A stretch of DNA of 9,166 nucleotides from an uncultured Chloroflexota bacterium (lineage in GTDB: Bacteria; Chloroflexota; Dehalococcoidia; UBA3495): contig CAJWGH010000025.1 in NCBI GenBank assembly GCA_913031095.1, positions 1 through 9,166 of the forward strand, in the 5' to 3' direction. The notes beneath the pieces are model-generated. The model had not been told where the DNA came from. It saw nothing but the letters and a program-made list of their open reading frames with translations, and searched no databases. A program made the position numbers and the translations under genes. This document shows, in pieces, positions 6,783 through 9,166 of the stretch. The stretch's first letter is position 1; each line of letters opens with the position of its first letter.

Positions 6783-6838
6783 GGTCTCACCTCGATTAAC
6801 ACGCCGTCTCTATGTCATCTAATAACGATGATTGCCAA

Positions 6839-8617
6839 TTAAACGGTTATTTCCTGATATGGGACATATTTGTCAGTGTTGCCAGCGACTTGGGCATTCA
6901 CACCGTCAACTATATGATGGGGCATGAACGGTTCGCCGTCGTATTTGCGTATATGGCCGTTGGCAGCGAATCCAGTCTCGCTGCGCAGATACCTGGCAAA
7001 CTGGCCTGAGAAGTTATTCTCAACAATAATAGTGCGCTTGGCCTTGGACAGGATGGTCATAATCTCGTCGCCGTGGAAGGGCACCATCCACTTGATGTGC
7101 AAGCGGTTGGTTGAAACTCCTGCGGCGTTCAATGACCCAGCGGCCTCATCTATAATCCCTTTAGTTGAGCCCCAGCCGATTAATGTAACGTCTGCATCTG
7201 CGGGTCCTTCCAAGACTGGGGCCAGTATATCGCTCAAAATATTGTTGAACTTCCTGGCTCTCTTCTCGACCATCTGACGGCGTTTATGGGGGTTGGTGAA
7301 CTCGTCACTGATCAGCGTGGAGTCTTCATCATGCTCATCGGTTGCTGCTAAGTGAACGTATCCTTCCAAACCGGATAACACCCTGGGAGATATACCGCTC
7401 TCAGTATCCTTGTAACGGAGATAACCGTCGGTATCCGAAGGTTCTGTTATCAGCGCGCCGCGGTCTATCTCTGGGTGCATGTTTATCATGTCAGGATCGA
7501 CGCTGAAGCGGCCCTCAGAGATGTACAAGTCTGATATAACGATGGCCGGGCACTGGTATTTGTCGGTAAGGTTGAATATCTCGGGCATCGTATTAAAAGC
7601 ATCCAGAGAATCTGAGGGAGCGACGATGATACGCTCAAAGTCACCCTGACTAGCGCCCAGGACCTGCCAAAGGTCACCCTGCTCCGTCTTTGTAGGAACT
7701 CCGGTGGACGGACCGGCTCGCATCACGTTGATGAAAACCACGGGAATCTCCATCATCGCCGCAGCCCCTACGGCCTCTGTCATCAGGGCGAATCCACCGC
7801 CCGAGGTTGCGCACATTGAGCGGGTTCCTGCTTGTGCCGCACCAACCACCATGTTGGCTACGCCAATCTCGTCTTCAACCTGCCTGACCATGATACCTAA
7901 GTTGCGGGCGTTGGCAGCCATCCAATGGAGGACTCCCGATGCCGGACTCATTGGATAGGCGGCGTAGAACTTGCACCCAGCAGCGGCGGCGCCCATAGCT
8001 AAGGCGTCGTTGCCCGACCATACAGCCAGAGGCTTACCACCGTCTGGTGGCGACTGGTCGAAGGGCTTGAAATGTTCTTGGGAGTAATCGTACCCTGCCC
8101 TGGCCACCCTGACATTCTCGTCCACCATCTCCTGGCCACGCCTCTGGAAACGGAGGGTCAAGCTGTCTTCCAAGACAGCGAAGTCGATTCCCATCAGGGA
8201 CGCGATGGCGCCCATTCCTACGGTATTCTGGACCAACCGGTTCCTGCTCTCAGTCAATTCACCCACGGGCAACCCACAAAGATCCGCGCCGTTGTCTTCA
8301 GAACCAGGGGTGACGGAGTCGCTGTTGTAAACTATCCGGCTACCCGGTCCCATGAGACGCTGGTGCCGGTCCATAGTGTCTTGGTTAAGGCAAAGGAGCA
8401 GGTCCAATTTGTCGCCATGGTTCTCAATCTCGGCGTCACTGATGCGCATGGTCAAGAAGATATGTCCGCCCCGGACGATTGATTGGTAAGCGTTATAAGT
8501 GCTGAGGTTCAATCCGCGGCGGACGATGATCCTCGCCAGAATATCCCCCGGCGTGGCGATACCCTGACCTGCTTCTCCGCCAATCGCCAACGCGAAATCA
8601 TAAGTTCCCAACCCCAT
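6839..8617 (-). CDS. korA: 2-oxoacid:ferredoxin oxidoreductase, fused gamma-alpha subunit
   Basis: A 592-residue fusion. The gamma domain is N-terminal (about 1-185, with IGGEAGQGI at 12-20 and SIVRGGHIFLTMRIS). The alpha part follows (about 195-592, with YPMSPASG at 221-228, VEDEIGVANMVVGAAQAG at 247-264, ATSGGGFALMTEA and AGPSTGVPTKTEQGDL at 301-316). The C-terminal region (about 470-592) continues the alpha subunit, with VTLIGWGSTKG and IIVENNFSGQFA. With KorB it forms the CoA-acylating, ferredoxin-linked 2-oxoacid oxidoreductase. Alpha subunits commonly read YPITPSS at the substrate loop; here the Thr is Ser. The ATG at 8617 has AAGGAG 8 bases upstream. It follows the lipoamide dehydrogenase gene by 141 bases and precedes korB by 56, so korA and korB are almost surely one transcript. 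Substrate could be 2-oxoglutarate, pyruvate or a branched 2-oxoacid. Confidence 0.92.
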   Translation of the reverse strand: MGLGTYDFALAIGGEAGQGIATPGDILARIIVRRGLNLSTYNAYQSIVRGGHIFLTMRISDAEIENHGDKLDLLLCLNQDTMDRHQRLMGPGSRIVYNSDSVTPGSEDNGADLCGLPVGELTESRNRLVQNTVGMGAIASLMGIDFAVLEDSLTLRFQRRGQEMVDENVRVARAGYDYSQEHFKPFDQSPPDGGKPLAVWSGNDALAMGAAAAGCKFYAAYPMSPASGVLHWMAANARNLGIMVRQVEDEIGVANMVVGAAQAGTRSMCATSGGGFALMTEAVGAAAMMEIPVVFINVMRAGPSTGVPTKTEQGDLWQVLGASQGDFERIIVAPSDSLDAFNTMPEIFNLTDKYQCPAIVISDLYISEGRFSVDPDMINMHPEIDRGALITEPSDTDGYLRYKDTESGISPRVLSGLEGYVHLAATDEHDEDSTLISDEFTNPHKRRQMVEKRARKFNNILSDILAPVLEGPADADVTLIGWGSTKGIIDEAAGSLNAAGVSTNRLHIKWMVPFHGDEIMTILSKAKRTIIVENNFSGQFARYLRSETGFAANGHIRKYDGEPFMPHHIVDGVNAQVAGNTDKYVPYQEITV

Positions 8618-8625
8618 TTGATCCG

Positions 8626-8631
8626 CTCCTT
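8626..8631 (-). promoter_or_regulatory. Shine-Dalgarno of korA
   Basis: AAGGAG on the minus strand, eight bases before the korA ATG at 8617; it confirms that start. Confidence 0.8.
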
Positions 8632-8670
8632 CCCTCTGTTGTTCCCTCGGGTGTGGGTTATAGTTTAAGT

Positions 8671-8709
8671 CGGCCTCAAACCCTGTTCGATCGTTTGCTT
8701 ACTAGGCCG
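8671..8709 (-). other. Possible bulged hairpin between lpd and korA
   Basis: CGGCCT (8671-8676) pairs with AGGCCG (8704-8709) and the adjoining CAAAC (8677-8681) with GTTTG (8693-8697), leaving a 6-base bulge and an 11-base loop. It lies in the 141-base gap before korA. No T tract follows, so it may be leader structure, a weak terminator or chance. I see no convincing promoter in this gap. Confidence 0.3.
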
Positions 8710-8758
8710 TTCACAATTGTATACGTTATGTCAGTTATTAGAGAGACCAAGCCGCGCT

Positions 8759-9166
8759 CTACATGTGGATTGTTCGGCCTTGAGCGTCCAACGCGGCCTC
8801 TTTAAGCATCTCCGACAACGATGGGTGGGAGTGAACCGCCCAGCCCAACTCGAGCACTGTTCCTTCTAGTATCCGGGTCATGGATAATTCGCCTAGTAGC
8901 TCTGTCACTTCGGGTCCAATCATGTGGCCGCCTAATATTTCGCCGTATTTGGCGTCCACCACCAGTTTCACGAGACCGAAGTTCTCGCCCATTGCCGCGG
9001 CCTTACCGTTGGCTTGCACGTTGAACGTTCCAACGTTTATATCTTTACCTTGCTCCCGTGCCTGGGACTCGGTAAGTCCAAAGCTAGCTATCTGGGGCTG
9101 ACAGTAGGTGGCTCGGGGCATGTAAGTGTAGTCCAAAGTCTGGGTTTCCAACCCTGCTATGTGCTC
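8759..9166 (-). CDS. lpd: Dihydrolipoyl dehydrogenase (E3), C-terminal part, cut by the window edge
   Basis: The last 135 codons of lipoamide dehydrogenase, the FAD enzyme that reoxidises the dihydrolipoyl arm of E2 and reduces NAD+. The frame stays open to the right edge (first visible residues EHIAG), so the TTG near 9151 is internal. The visible part is the dimerisation domain: MPRATYCQPQIASFGLTE matches the family's conserved (I/M)PxxxYxxPxIAxVGLTE segment. Near the end HSHPSLSEMLKEAALDA carries the His-Glu pair of the catalytic HPTxxE motif, with Ser in place of Thr. The redox-active disulfide and FAD domains lie outside the window, so activity cannot be judged. It is upstream of korA on the same strand. 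Its natural partner is the E2 downstream of korB, so one pathway may link all these genes. Confidence 0.92.
   Translation of the reverse strand, partial: EHIAGLETQTLDYTYMPRATYCQPQIASFGLTESQAREQGKDINVGTFNVQANGKAAAMGENFGLVKLVVDAKYGEILGGHMIGPEVTELLGELSMTRILEGTVLELGWAVHSHPSLSEMLKEAALDAQGRTIHM

Noticed and set aside
9149..9151. TTG as a start for the right-edge gene
   Set aside because: The frame continues upstream to the window end with family-like residues (EHIAG), so this is an internal codon of a truncated lipoamide dehydrogenase.
1..9166. Mobile element, CRISPR array, tRNA, rRNA or defence system
   Set aside because: No spaced direct repeats, transposase or recombinase motifs, or RNA gene signatures are visible; the content is metabolic.

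Overview
The window looks like a stretch of a bacterial genome of moderate GC content. My best guess is an uncultivated Chloroflexota (Dehalococcoidia/SAR202-like). This rests on gene content only: a two-domain ThyX-like protein, a gamma-alpha fused KorA with KorB, and a short zinc-ribbon protein. Shine-Dalgarno sites are strong and two genes start with TTG. I see no mobile element, CRISPR array, tRNA or rRNA. Every large open frame is accounted for.

Layout. Positions 1-150 hold only a likely sigma70-type promoter (about 120-149). Two plus-strand genes follow: a roughly 53-residue zinc-ribbon protein (176-337) and a WrbA/flavodoxin-like flavoprotein (337-843), joined by a TGATG stop/start overlap. 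A convergent gap (844-993) separates them from everything else, which lies on the minus strand. In transcription order from the right edge these are: the C-terminal part of a dihydrolipoyl dehydrogenase (E3, runs off the window); KorA (gamma-alpha fusion) and KorB of a 2-oxoacid:ferredoxin oxidoreductase; a perfect hairpin terminator; a promoter; a dihydrolipoamide acyltransferase (E2) with one lipoyl domain and two peripheral subunit-binding domains; an acetolactate-synthase-like ThDP enzyme; a second perfect hairpin terminator; and the tandem ThyX-like protein.

How the genes fit together. The minus-strand cluster is devoted to 2-oxoacid chemistry. E2 and E3 are parts of a lipoate-based 2-oxoacid dehydrogenase complex. 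KorAB does the same kind of oxidative decarboxylation using ferredoxin, without lipoate. The ThDP enzyme is a third type of 2-oxoacid enzyme. No E1 alpha/beta gene is visible, so either E1 lies beyond the right edge upstream of E3 or the arrangement is unusual. The hairpin and promoter between korB and E2 suggest two units, (lpd-)korA-korB and E2-ThDP enzyme, with the ThyX-like gene third.

The most interesting items are the ThyX-like protein, whose two halves have each lost a different part of the ThyX signature, and the mixture of E2/E3, KorAB and a ThDP enzyme without a visible E1.
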